This document shows positions 6,816 through 13,705 of a DNA stretch of 18,103 bases, in pieces. Each line of letters starts with the position of its first letter. Within the stretch, counting starts at the first letter, position 1. A program made the position numbers and the translations under genes. This DNA is from Paracoccaceae bacterium (lineage in GTDB: Bacteria; Pseudomonadota; Alphaproteobacteria; Rhodobacterales; Rhodobacteraceae), in assembly GCA_003564655.1 (NCBI GenBank), contig PXES01000129.1, positions 1 to 18,103 of the forward strand, read 5' to 3'. The notes below the pieces were generated by a model, which was not told where the DNA came from, did no database searches, and worked only from the letters and a program-made list of their open reading frames with translations.

Positions 6816-8752
6816 GCGCGGCTGATCCGCATGGCCTCGGCCGGGCGCAGGCGTTCCTCGAGTTCCAGTTGCTCGGCGCGGATCCGGTTGCGCTGCGGGG
6901 CGGGGTAGGCCGCAAGTGGCGGGACGCTGCCCCCGTTGAGCGCGGCGAGCGTGATGTCGCGCCCGATGGGGGCCGCGGCGGAGGACCCGCCGCCACCATG
7001 CTCGACCACCACGGCCACCGCGACCCTGGGGTTGTCCATCGGCGCGTAATTGACGAACAGCGCGTGGTTGCGCCGGTTCCAGGGCAGATCCTCCTGCCGC
7101 CGGATACCGGCCTCGCGCTCGGCGCGGGTGATCGAGAAGACCTGGCTGGTGCCGGTCTTGCCCGCCATCGCCTGACCATCCGCCACCACGCGCGAGGAAT
7201 AGGCCGTGCCGCGCGCGTCATTCACCGTGTCGGCCATGCCGCGCCGGATCAGCCGCAGCCATTCGGGCCGCAGGTCGAGATCGGCCGCCACCTGTTCGGC
7301 CTGCTCGGACGGGTCGCGCAGCAGGCGCGGCAGAACGGCCTTGTTGGTCGCCAGCCGCGCCGTCATCACCGCCAGTTGCAGGGGCGAGGTCAGCACGAAA
7401 CCCTGCCCGATCGAGGCATTGACCGTGTCGCCGATGCGCCAGGCCTCGTTGCGGTTGCGCTGCTTCCACTCGCGCGAGGGGTTCAGCCCTGCCGAGACCG
7501 AGGTGATCGGCAGGTCGTAGCGGACGCCCAGCCCCAGCCGCGTCGACATTGCGTTGATCTTGTCGATGCCGCAGCGCTGCGCCATCTCGTAGAAATAGAC
7601 GTCGCAGCTTTCCGACAGTGCCGAGGTCATGTTCACTCGCCCATGCCCGCCGCGCCGCCAGCAGTGGAAGCGGTGGCCGGAAATGTCCATATGGCCGGGG
7701 CAGAACACCCGTTCCTGCCCATCCGTCGCCCCATCCTCGAGTGCCGCCAGCGCCGTGACCATCTTGAAGGTCGAGCCCGGCGGGTAAAGGCCCTGCACGG
7801 TCTTGTTCACCAGCGGGCGATATTCGTTATCGAGCAATCCGCTGAAATCGGAAGAGGAGATTCCGCGCACGAAAAGATTGGCGTCGAAACTCGGCGCCGA
7901 GGCCAGCGCCAGGATCTCGCCGCTCTCGACATCCATCACCACGGCGGCGGCGCTGTGCCCGTGCAGCCGTTCCAGCGCGTAGTTCTGCAGCTTCGCGTCG
8001 ATGGTCAGGTGCAGGTTGCCGCCCGGCGTGCCCTCGACCCGGTCCAGTTCGCGCATCACGCGGCCCACGGCGTTCACCTCGACCCGCTGCGAGCCCGCGC
8101 GGCCGCGCAGATGGTCCTCGTGCATCCGCTCGACCCCGCTCTTGCCGATCTGGAAGCGCGGGATCATCAGCACCGGGTCGGGGGCCTCGAGCGCGGCCAG
8201 ATCGGCCTCTGACACCGGGCCGACATAGCCCACCACATGCGCCGTGTCCTCCTGCAACGGGTAATGGCGCGACAGGCCCATTTCGGGGGTGACACCAGGC
8301 AGGGCCGGGGCGTTGGCGGCAACGCGGCTGATCTCGTCCCAGGACAGGCGTTCGGCCACGGTGACGGGCACGAAGGGGCGGTTGCGCATCATGTCGTGAT
8401 GGGCGCGGGCGATGTCATCCTCGCTCAGCGGGATGAGTTGCGCGAGACGCGCCAGCACCAGGTCGATATCGCCGGCGTCGTCGCGCTTCATCACGACGCG
8501 GTAATTCTGTTCATTGCCCGCCAGCAGCACGCCGTTGCGGTCGAGGATCAGCCCGCGCACCGGGGGCAGCAGGCGCAGGTTGATGCGGTTTTCCTCGGCC
8601 AGCAGGTGGAACTGCTCGGACTGGTTGAGCTGCATGTCGCGCAGCCGCCAGAACAGCGTGCCCGCCACGCCCAGCTTCACGCCGCCCAAAAGCAGCGCGC
8701 GCCGCGAGATGGTGCGCTGGCTGATCGCCTTCTCTCGCTCGGTCCGCTTCAC
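6812..8752 (-). CDS. mrdA: Penicillin-binding protein 2 (elongation-specific transpeptidase)
   Basis: A 646-residue class B PBP that cross-links peptidoglycan in the elongasome with RodA. It has a short cytoplasmic N-terminus and one membrane anchor (about 20-36), then a pedestal domain beginning with the RGLILDRNG stretch (about 66-74). The transpeptidase domain carries STFK (Ser327 nucleophile, Lys330), SCD (382-384) and KTG (532-534). The His370 and Cys383 positions resemble a metal site described in other PBP2 proteins, but this was not tested. The start is the GTG at 8752 within the GTGA overlap with the mreD stop; reading further upstream would run into mreD sequence in another frame. 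A Glu/Arg-rich tail of about 40 residues follows the catalytic domain. Confidence 0.96.
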   Translation of the reverse strand: MKRTEREKAISQRTISRRALLLGGVKLGVAGTLFWRLRDMQLNQSEQFHLLAEENRINLRLLPPVRGLILDRNGVLLAGNEQNYRVVMKRDDAGDIDLVLARLAQLIPLSEDDIARAHHDMMRNRPFVPVTVAERLSWDEISRVAANAPALPGVTPEMGLSRHYPLQEDTAHVVGYVGPVSEADLAALEAPDPVLMIPRFQIGKSGVERMHEDHLRGRAGSQRVEVNAVGRVMRELDRVEGTPGGNLHLTIDAKLQNYALERLHGHSAAAVVMDVESGEILALASAPSFDANLFVRGISSSDFSGLLDNEYRPLVNKTVQGLYPPGSTFKMVTALAALEDGATDGQERVFCPGHMDISGHRFHCWRRGGHGRVNMTSALSESCDVYFYEMAQRCGIDKINAMSTRLGLGVRYDLPITSVSAGLNPSREWKQRNRNEAWRIGDTVNASIGQGFVLTSPLQLAVMTARLATNKAVLPRLLRDPSEQAEQVAADLDLRPEWLRLIRRGMADTVNDARGTAYSSRVVADGQAMAGKTGTSQVFSITRAEREAGIRRQEDLPWNRRNHALFVNYAPMDNPRVAVAVVVEHGGGGSSAAAPIGRDITLAALNGGSVPPLAAYPAPQRNRIRAEQLELEERLRPAEAMRISRA

Positions 8753-9345
8753 AACCGCTGTCCCAATGCATCCACTTCGCCGGTCGCAGGCTTGCGCAGG
8801 CCGAACACGTAATGCGATGCGGCCACGACCAGCGGATATGCTGCCACAGTGGCGAGATATTGCAAAAAGCTCAAGTCGAGCGGCACCTGGGGCACCATCA
8901 CAATCGCGAGCACCGCGCGGTTGGCCAGAAACAGGGCGAGCAGCAGCACCACCACGATCAGATATTCCATCCAGAAGGCATTGTCGCGGAACCGCTCGAC
9001 CCGGGCGCGCACCCATTCGCTGCCCACCAGCACCAGCGCCGCCCACAACCCCGGCGGGCGCAGCATCAGGATATCCTCGAGCAGGAAATAGCCCGCGATG
9101 ACGGGGGCGGGCAGCAGGTCGGGGCGGCGCGCCCCCCAGGCGATGGTCAGGCACAACAGCAGGTCGGGCGGCGGCAGGTCGCGCAGCCGCAGCCCGTGGG
9201 CGATGTCGGTGGTCCCTTCCATGTCGAGCCCGGTGCCGGGGCCATAGCCGCCCAGCGGCAGCAGCCGGTAGAAGGTCACCAGCGCCGCGATGCCCAGGAA
9301 CAGCGCGACATAGACCAGCCGCTTGGTCTGGCGCCGCTCAACCAT
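8749..9345 (-). CDS. mreD: Rod shape-determining protein MreD
   Basis: A 198-residue hydrophobic inner-membrane protein with about five or six membrane segments (for example VYVALFLGIAALVTFY near residue 12, and LIVVVLLLALFLA). It is less conserved than its neighbours, so the call rests largely on hydropathy, size and its place between mreC and mrdA, which is the usual order. MreD works with MreC and RodA/PBP2 in lateral wall synthesis. The ATG at 9345 overlaps the mreC 3' end by 8 nt, and the stop overlaps the mrdA start (GTGA), implying coupled translation on both sides. Confidence 0.93.
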   Translation of the reverse strand: MVERRQTKRLVYVALFLGIAALVTFYRLLPLGGYGPGTGLDMEGTTDIAHGLRLRDLPPPDLLLCLTIAWGARRPDLLPAPVIAGYFLLEDILMLRPPGLWAALVLVGSEWVRARVERFRDNAFWMEYLIVVVLLLALFLANRAVLAIVMVPQVPLDLSFLQYLATVAAYPLVVAASHYVFGLRKPATGEVDALGQRL

Positions 9346-10297
9346 CGCCGGGCAACTCGGGGGCAGGGTCGGGAACCGGGTCGGGGGCAAGGTCGGCGTC
9401 CTCGGCCACATCCTCGTCCACCAGATCGCCGAGGCTGCGCAGCGGTGCCACCAGCCCGCCAGTGTCGGTGATCCGCTCGCGCGGTTGCGAGCGCAGCACG
9501 CGCAGGAATTCCAGCCGCCCGTAATCGGCGGCGATGCGCACGCGCAGCCGCCGGTCGCGGGTCTGCACGACCTCGCCCACCAGCAGCCCCGCCGGGAACA
9601 CACCGCCATCGTCGGAACTGATCACCCGGTCGCCGGGGCGCACCTCGTCGGGCGATTCGATGAATTCCATCAGCGGAAAGGCCGAGGTGTCGCCCACCAG
9701 CATCGCCCGCTGCCCCGAGGGCTGGATCACCACGGGCAGCGCGCTGGTCGTGTCGTTGAGGAGCACCACGCGCGAAGTCCGGTTGCCCACCCCCGCGATC
9801 CGCCCGGCAAGCCCAAGCCCGTCCATCACCGCCCAGCCATCCTGCACCCCGTCGCGCGCGCCCACGTTCAAGAGCACCGATTTGCGAAAGGGCGAGCCGC
9901 TATCGGCCATCACCACCCCGGTCACATGGGTCAGTTGCGGGTCAAGCCGCACCTGGTTGAGGTCGAGAAGCTGCGCATTGCGCTGCTCGAGCTGCAGCGC
10001 CGCCTCGCGCCAGGCCCGCATCTGCTGCAATTCGCGGCGCAGTTCCTGATTCTGCTCGATGATCCGCGCGTAAGAGCGGAAATTCTCCGCCATCGCCACG
10101 GCGCGCGCCACTGGCCGCATGGCCCAGTCGAAGGACGGCACCACGCGGTCGATCACCGCCATGCGGAACTGCTCCACCCGCGGGCTGTCGATGCGCCAGA
10201 CAAGGAAAGTCAGCACCAGAGTCGTGACCAGCACACCGACCAGCACGCGCCGGACGGGGCGGATGAAATCCTGGTCCTGCCGTGGATTGCTCGCCAA
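9338..10297 (-). CDS. mreC: Rod shape-determining protein MreC
   Basis: A 319-residue bitopic protein: a short cytoplasmic tail, a membrane anchor (about 17-35), a coiled coil rich in Glu/Gln/Arg (about 70-112), then beta-barrel domains containing VTGVVMADSGSPFRK and the DGLGLAGRI stretch. The C-terminal 30 or so residues are acidic and proline-rich and probably unstructured. MreC scaffolds PBP2 in the periplasm. The start appears to be the unusual TTG at 10297. An in-frame TGA lies just upstream, GGCAGGGTG sits about 8 nt before it, and the next in-frame ATG would delete the membrane anchor. The gene begins 25 nt after mreB and overlaps mreD by 8 nt. Confidence 0.95.
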   Translation of the reverse strand: MASNPRQDQDFIRPVRRVLVGVLVTTLVLTFLVWRIDSPRVEQFRMAVIDRVVPSFDWAMRPVARAVAMAENFRSYARIIEQNQELRRELQQMRAWREAALQLEQRNAQLLDLNQVRLDPQLTHVTGVVMADSGSPFRKSVLLNVGARDGVQDGWAVMDGLGLAGRIAGVGNRTSRVVLLNDTTSALPVVIQPSGQRAMLVGDTSAFPLMEFIESPDEVRPGDRVISSDDGGVFPAGLLVGEVVQTRDRRLRVRIAADYGRLEFLRVLRSQPRERITDTGGLVAPLRSLGDLVDEDVAEDADLAPDPVPDPAPELPGDG

Positions 10298-10322
10298 GCG
10301 TCACACCCTGCCGGTTGTTGCG

Positions 10323-11360
10323 TCAGCTTTCGTAATCAATCGCGTGGCGCAGTTGCTTCTCGTATTCCAGCGCCTTGCCGGTGCCGACGGCCACGCAATT
10401 CAGCGCCTCGTCCGCGACCGAGATGCTCAGCCCTGTCTGCTCGCGCAGGGCAAGGTCAAGCTCGCCCAAGAGCGCGCCGCCACCCGTCAGCATCACGCCG
10501 CGGTCGACGATGTCGGCGGCCAGATCGGGCGGCGTTGTTTCCAGCGCGATCATCACCGCCTCGCAGATGGTGGTCACTGTCTCGGCCAGCGCCTCGGCGA
10601 CCTGGGCTTGCGTGATCTCGGCTTCTTTCGGCACGCCATTGAGCAGGTCGCGCCCGCGCACCAGCATCGAGCGGCCCTTGCCATCATCGGGCATCCGCGC
10701 CGTGCCGATGGAGCATTTGATCTTCTCGGCGGTCGACTCGCCGATCAGCAGGTTCTGATTGCGGCGCAGGAAACTGACGATGGCCTCGTCCATGCGGTCG
10801 CCACCCACCCGGACCGAGCGCGCATAGACGATATCGCCAAGCGACAGCACCGCGACCTCGGTGGTCCCGCCGCCGATATCGACGACCATGCTGCCCGTGG
10901 GGTCGGTGATCGGCATCCCCGCGCCGATGGCTGCCGCGATGGGCTCCGAGATCAGCCCCGCGCGCCGCGCCCCCGCCGAGAGCACTGACTGGCGGATCGC
11001 GCGTTTCTCCACCGGCGTCGCGCCATAGGGCACGCAGACGATCACTTTCGGCTTGGAAAACACAGTGTTGCGATGCACCTTGCGGATGAAATGCTTGATC
11101 ATCTCCTCGGCCACATCGAAATCCGCGATCACCCCGTCGCGCATGGGGCGGATGGCTTCGATACTGCCGGGCGTGCGGCCCAGCATCAGCTTCGCATCCT
11201 CGCCCACGGCCAGCACCGCCTTGCGCCCGTCCTTGGAGTGATAGGCCACGACCGAAGGCTCATTGAGGATGATCCCGCGCCCCTTGACATAGACCAGCGT
11301 GTTGGCCGTGCCGAGGTCGATCGCCATGTCGGACGAGAACAGGCTGGGGAAGAAGTTCAT
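10323..11360 (-). CDS. mreB: Actin-like cell-shape protein MreB
   Basis: A 345-residue actin-fold ATPase that forms membrane-bound filaments directing the elongasome. The phosphate-1 motif IDLGTANT is at 14-21, phosphate-2 VDIGGGTTE at 160-168, and the adenosine motif LTGGGALL at 291-298. The N-terminus (FFPSLFSS, residues 3-10) is amphipathic and fits direct membrane binding. Length and motifs are those of canonical MreB. It is the first gene of the minus-strand mreB-mreC-mreD-mrdA-rodA-ghrA operon. The ATG at 11360 is the only sensible start; a promoter candidate lies about 60 nt upstream. Confidence 0.98.
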   Translation of the reverse strand: MNFFPSLFSSDMAIDLGTANTLVYVKGRGIILNEPSVVAYHSKDGRKAVLAVGEDAKLMLGRTPGSIEAIRPMRDGVIADFDVAEEMIKHFIRKVHRNTVFSKPKVIVCVPYGATPVEKRAIRQSVLSAGARRAGLISEPIAAAIGAGMPITDPTGSMVVDIGGGTTEVAVLSLGDIVYARSVRVGGDRMDEAIVSFLRRNQNLLIGESTAEKIKCSIGTARMPDDGKGRSMLVRGRDLLNGVPKEAEITQAQVAEALAETVTTICEAVMIALETTPPDLAADIVDRGVMLTGGGALLGELDLALREQTGLSISVADEALNCVAVGTGKALEYEKQLRHAIDYES

Positions 11361-11419
11361 GCGGGCATCCCGTGGGGTCAGAAATCGCGGCCCTGAAACC
11401 GGGCGCGCAGCATCGTGGC

Positions 11420-11449
11420 CTTATAGGGTGATGCAGGGGCTGCGGTAAA
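11420..11449 (-). promoter_or_regulatory. Candidate promoter of the mreB operon
   Basis: On the minus strand a TTTACC box (11449-11444) and a TATAAG box (11425-11420) are separated by 18 nt, an acceptable sigma-70-like pair. It is the only A/T-rich stretch in the gap before mreB and implies a leader of about 50 nt. Confidence 0.45.
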
Positions 11450-11467
11450 GGGGGGGTATGCCCCCCC
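11450..11467 (-). terminator. G7/C7 hairpin between the ZIP gene and the mreB operon
   Basis: Seven G and seven C residues form a stem around a four-base loop (TATG on the plus strand). On the minus strand it is followed by TTTACC, giving a short U-tract, 61 nt after the ZIP stop. It may be a weak intrinsic terminator for the ZIP gene. Its T-tract is also the putative -35 box of the mreB promoter. Confidence 0.45.
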
Positions 11468-11527
11468 ATCGGCGGGAAGGCGCGCGCCCGCCTGCACGCT
11501 TCTGTGACCGGGCAGGGGTGGCGGATC

Positions 11528-12277
11528 TCAGCCCAGCAGCAACATCACCCCCAGCATCGCGGTGAAGGCCAGGGTCACGAAGACGCCGATGGTCGCGTGG
11601 TCGGCGCTCTCGCCCGCCTCGGGCAGCAGTTCGGAAAAGATCATCCACAGCATCGCGCCCGCCGCCAGCCCCAGCCCGACCGGCAGCACCGGCGCGAAGG
11701 CCAGCACGAAGGCGAAGGCGGGCACCGCCAGCAGCGGCTGCGGGGCCGAGGACAGGATCGACCACCACGCCGCCTTGCCGACCGAGGCCCCGCGCGGCAC
11801 CATGACCAGCGCGATGGCCAGCCCCTCGGGCACATTGTGCAGCGCAATCGCGACGGTGATGAAATCGCCCAGCTCGCGCCCGCCGCCATAGGCGACACCG
11901 ACGCCCACCCCCTCGGCGGCCGAATGGACGGTCATCACCCCCATGATCAGCAGGATTTTCAGCGCATCGGCGCCCGAGGCATTGGCAACGCTGACATCCT
12001 CGCGGCCATCGAAATACCGCTTGGCAAACCAGATGCCCGACAGGCCCAGCAGCAGCCCCAGGATCGTGCGGCCCGCACCGACCTCCAGCCCCTCGACTAC
12101 CAGCGAGAAGGTCGCGGCCAGCATCAGCCCCGCCGCCACTGCGTTGCCCAGTGCGAGGCTGCGTTTCGAGACATCGCGCATCGCCAGCAGCGGCAGCGCG
12201 CCAAGGCCAGTGGCCAGCGCGGTGATCAGGGCGGCGATGAAGACAAGAAGCAGGGTCGGTTCGATCATGGAGAGCAC
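11528..12277 (-). CDS. ZIP family divalent metal transporter
   Basis: An inner-membrane protein of 249 residues (GTG at 12277) or 246 (ATG at 12268) with about seven or eight membrane segments. ZIP metal-site motifs are clear: HSAAEG (His118, Glu122) and HNVPEG (His147, Asn148, Glu151) on two adjacent helices, plus SELLPEA (Glu216, Glu220). ZIP proteins import Zn, Fe or Mn, though some members face the other way; the metal cannot be told from sequence. It appears monocistronic. Neither start has a good ribosome site because a 17-bp palindrome (12281-12297) occupies that position, so the transcript may be leaderless or nearly so. The palindrome resembles an Irr iron-control box, which would make iron or manganese the more likely cargo. 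Confidence 0.9.
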   Translation of the reverse strand: MLSMIEPTLLLVFIAALITALATGLGALPLLAMRDVSKRSLALGNAVAAGLMLAATFSLVVEGLEVGAGRTILGLLLGLSGIWFAKRYFDGREDVSVANASGADALKILLIMGVMTVHSAAEGVGVGVAYGGGRELGDFITVAIALHNVPEGLAIALVMVPRGASVGKAAWWSILSSAPQPLLAVPAFAFVLAFAPVLPVGLGLAAGAMLWMIFSELLPEAGESADHATIGVFVTLAFTAMLGVMLLLG

Positions 12278-12280
12278 TGT

Positions 12281-12297
12281 TTTAGAATAATTCTAAA
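12281..12297. promoter_or_regulatory. Perfect 17-bp palindrome resembling an Irr box (iron control element), ZIP operator
   Basis: TTTAGAA-TAA-TTCTAAA is fully palindromic about 12289. It fits the TTAGAA-N3-TTCTAA form known for Irr-binding sites in alphaproteobacteria. It starts 3 nt upstream of the GTG and 12 nt upstream of the ATG of the ZIP gene. On the minus strand it contains TAGAAT and TATTCT, either of which could be the -10 box, so a bound protein would block transcription initiation. It is A/T-rich in very GC-rich DNA, which makes chance unlikely. Confidence 0.65.
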
Positions 12298-12401
12298 CTA
12301 GTGATCTTCGCCTGCACAGGCAAGCGCCAATCACGGTCGCGGGGTTTGATCCCGTTTCCGGTCGATCGGTTCGGTGCATCGCTCTCGCACGCTTCGCTCA
12401 G

Positions 12402-12457
12402 AAAGCGCCCTCGGGCCGTGCCCACCCACCCGCCCCCGCACGCCCCGAGGGCGCTTT
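12402..12457 (+). repeat. Dispersed hairpin with G-quadruplex loop, copy 2
   Basis: Arms 12402-12421 and 12438-12457 form a 20-bp stem with one mismatch; the loop is 12422-12437 (CCACCCACCCGCCCCC). With the adjoining arm base, the strand opposite the C-runs has four G-runs separated by single bases. Sequence and layout match the copies at 4591 and 15366. It lies 62 nt past the stop of the minus-strand gene at 12520-13443 and could terminate it, but its CCCA strand is the plus strand, opposite to that transcript. Confidence 0.85.
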
Positions 12458-12519
12458 CGGTCCTTTCGCGTGGGTCGGGAAAACTTGTGCGGCTGCGCAG
12501 TGACCGGCTGGATGTCGTC

Positions 12520-13443
12520 TCACTCCAGCGGTTCCAGCGCCCTTGCCGCGTCTGCTGCCTTCCGCGCGCGGAGCGCGTGCGCCGCCTGCGCGGCGATCAT
12601 GGTCAGCCGGGGCCGTCGCCTGCGCACCGTGCGACGCAGCAGCGCGTCGAGATAGGCCGGGTCCGCGCGCCGCTTGCGCATCAGTTCGTGAAAGCGCAGC
12701 GGCGTCAGCCGGCCGCGCGCGGCCATCTCGATCAGCATGTCCAGCGCGCCCAGCCGCGCCAGCCCGTCCGCCGTCGACCGGCCCAACGGCGGGGGGCGCA
12801 AATGCGTGACAAAGGGCTGGCGGAACAGCGTGGCGTGCATCGCATCCGCCCGCCGCGCCGGGTCATGCACGATAAAGGCGTTGCGCGACCCCTCGAGCAT
12901 GGCGGGCGCATAACCGAAACGCGCGCGAAAATCGAAGCGCCGGGCAAAGCGGAAGCGGCGCTCCCAGGCCGCGAGTTCGGGGTCGAGCGTGGCTTGCGGG
13001 GCGATGGCCAGAACTGTCGCGCCCGGCGCCGCCAGGCTGAAGCTGCACGCCGCGTAGCCGCCCATCCCGGCGCCGAAGAACAGCACGCGCGAAAACGCGT
13101 CGAAGAACGCGTCGTCGATCTGCGCGTCGAAGAAATCCAGCACCTCGGCGTCGCGATACCAGCGCGGCGCGCGTGCCAGCAGCGTCAGGCTCGACCAGCC
13201 ATGCCGCCGGGCGATGTCCAGCCCCATCGGGCGCTGACCGTCGCGGGCGCGAATGTCGCGCACCTCTTCGAAACTCACCAGCAGCGAGTCGTTGCCATCG
13301 GCGAAGAACGCGGCATGATGCGCGCCCATCGGAGTGAACGCCCCCAGCGCGTCGCCGATTTCGTCCAGCCGCGCCAGCCATTCGGCCTCGGTCCGGGCGC
13401 GGGTCAGGTCGATCTCTTCGAAAATGTCAGTGGTCTCGGTCAT
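12520..13443 (-). CDS. Alpha/beta-hydrolase-like protein of unknown function with altered nucleophile elbow
   Basis: A 307-residue soluble protein with no signal peptide. Residues 119-135 (RVLFFGAGMGGYAACSF) read like the strand-nucleophile-helix of Asp2-like or esterase-type alpha/beta hydrolases, where GxSxGG is usual. Here the Ser position is Gly126, so the classical Ser nucleophile is absent. The following VLAIAPQATLDP stretch (144-155) and an Asp in IVHDPARRAD also fit that fold. The C-terminal third is very Arg-rich. Similar proteins in Rhodobacteraceae are, as I recall, sometimes labelled phosphoadenosine phosphosulfate reductase, but no such motif is visible here. The ATG at 13443 has GAGGAG about 12 nt upstream. 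It appears monocistronic. It is a real gene by length and composition; its function is unknown. Confidence 0.75.
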   Translation of the reverse strand: MTETTDIFEEIDLTRARTEAEWLARLDEIGDALGAFTPMGAHHAAFFADGNDSLLVSFEEVRDIRARDGQRPMGLDIARRHGWSSLTLLARAPRWYRDAEVLDFFDAQIDDAFFDAFSRVLFFGAGMGGYAACSFSLAAPGATVLAIAPQATLDPELAAWERRFRFARRFDFRARFGYAPAMLEGSRNAFIVHDPARRADAMHATLFRQPFVTHLRPPPLGRSTADGLARLGALDMLIEMAARGRLTPLRFHELMRKRRADPAYLDALLRRTVRRRRPRLTMIAAQAAHALRARKAADAARALEPLE

Positions 13444-13545
13444 GATCGGGCGCTGCTCCTCTGGACCCAGAGTCTACCGTCAAGCGGGGGCCGGGCAAAG
13501 GGGGCAGATAGGGACCCGCGTCGCAGGGCGGCAGGCAAAGCGCAA

Positions 13546-13564
13546 TGTTTCCGTTACATAAACA
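13546..13564. promoter_or_regulatory. Inverted repeat in the divergent intergenic region
   Basis: TGTTT-N9-AAACA lies in the 262-nt gap between the two divergent genes and is the most A/T-rich part of it. It could be an operator for either gene. The arms are only 5 bp, so support is weak. Confidence 0.25.
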
Positions 13565-13670
13565 GTCGTTCGCTGCTGCACCGATTGTTCAGGCAATCTC
13601 GCCCCGTACCGGGCGGCGCGCCGAGGCCGGACGGCGCGCATGATGAGCCGGTGACCCCCCGGGACAAGGC

Positions 13671-13699
13671 TTGCTGCGCCCGGCACGCAGTTGCATACT
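13671..13699 (+). promoter_or_regulatory. Candidate promoter of the exported-protein gene, implying a leaderless mRNA
   Basis: TTGCTG (13671-13676), a 17-nt spacer, then CATACT (13694-13699). Counting on, +1 would fall at 13706, which is the A of the ATG start. No ribosome binding site precedes that ATG, in keeping with a leaderless transcript. Confidence 0.4.
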
Positions 13700-13705
13700 C
13701 GGCGC

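Noticed and set aside
5688..8212. Long plus-strand frames (406 and 447 residues) opposite rodA and mrdA
   Set aside because: Rich in His, Arg, Gln and Asp, antisense to clear genes with intact motifs, and without ribosome sites.
12310..12321. GCCTG-CA-CAGGC inverted repeat upstream of the ZIP gene
   Set aside because: Short GC-rich repeat of a kind common here; the Irr-like palindrome explains regulation better.
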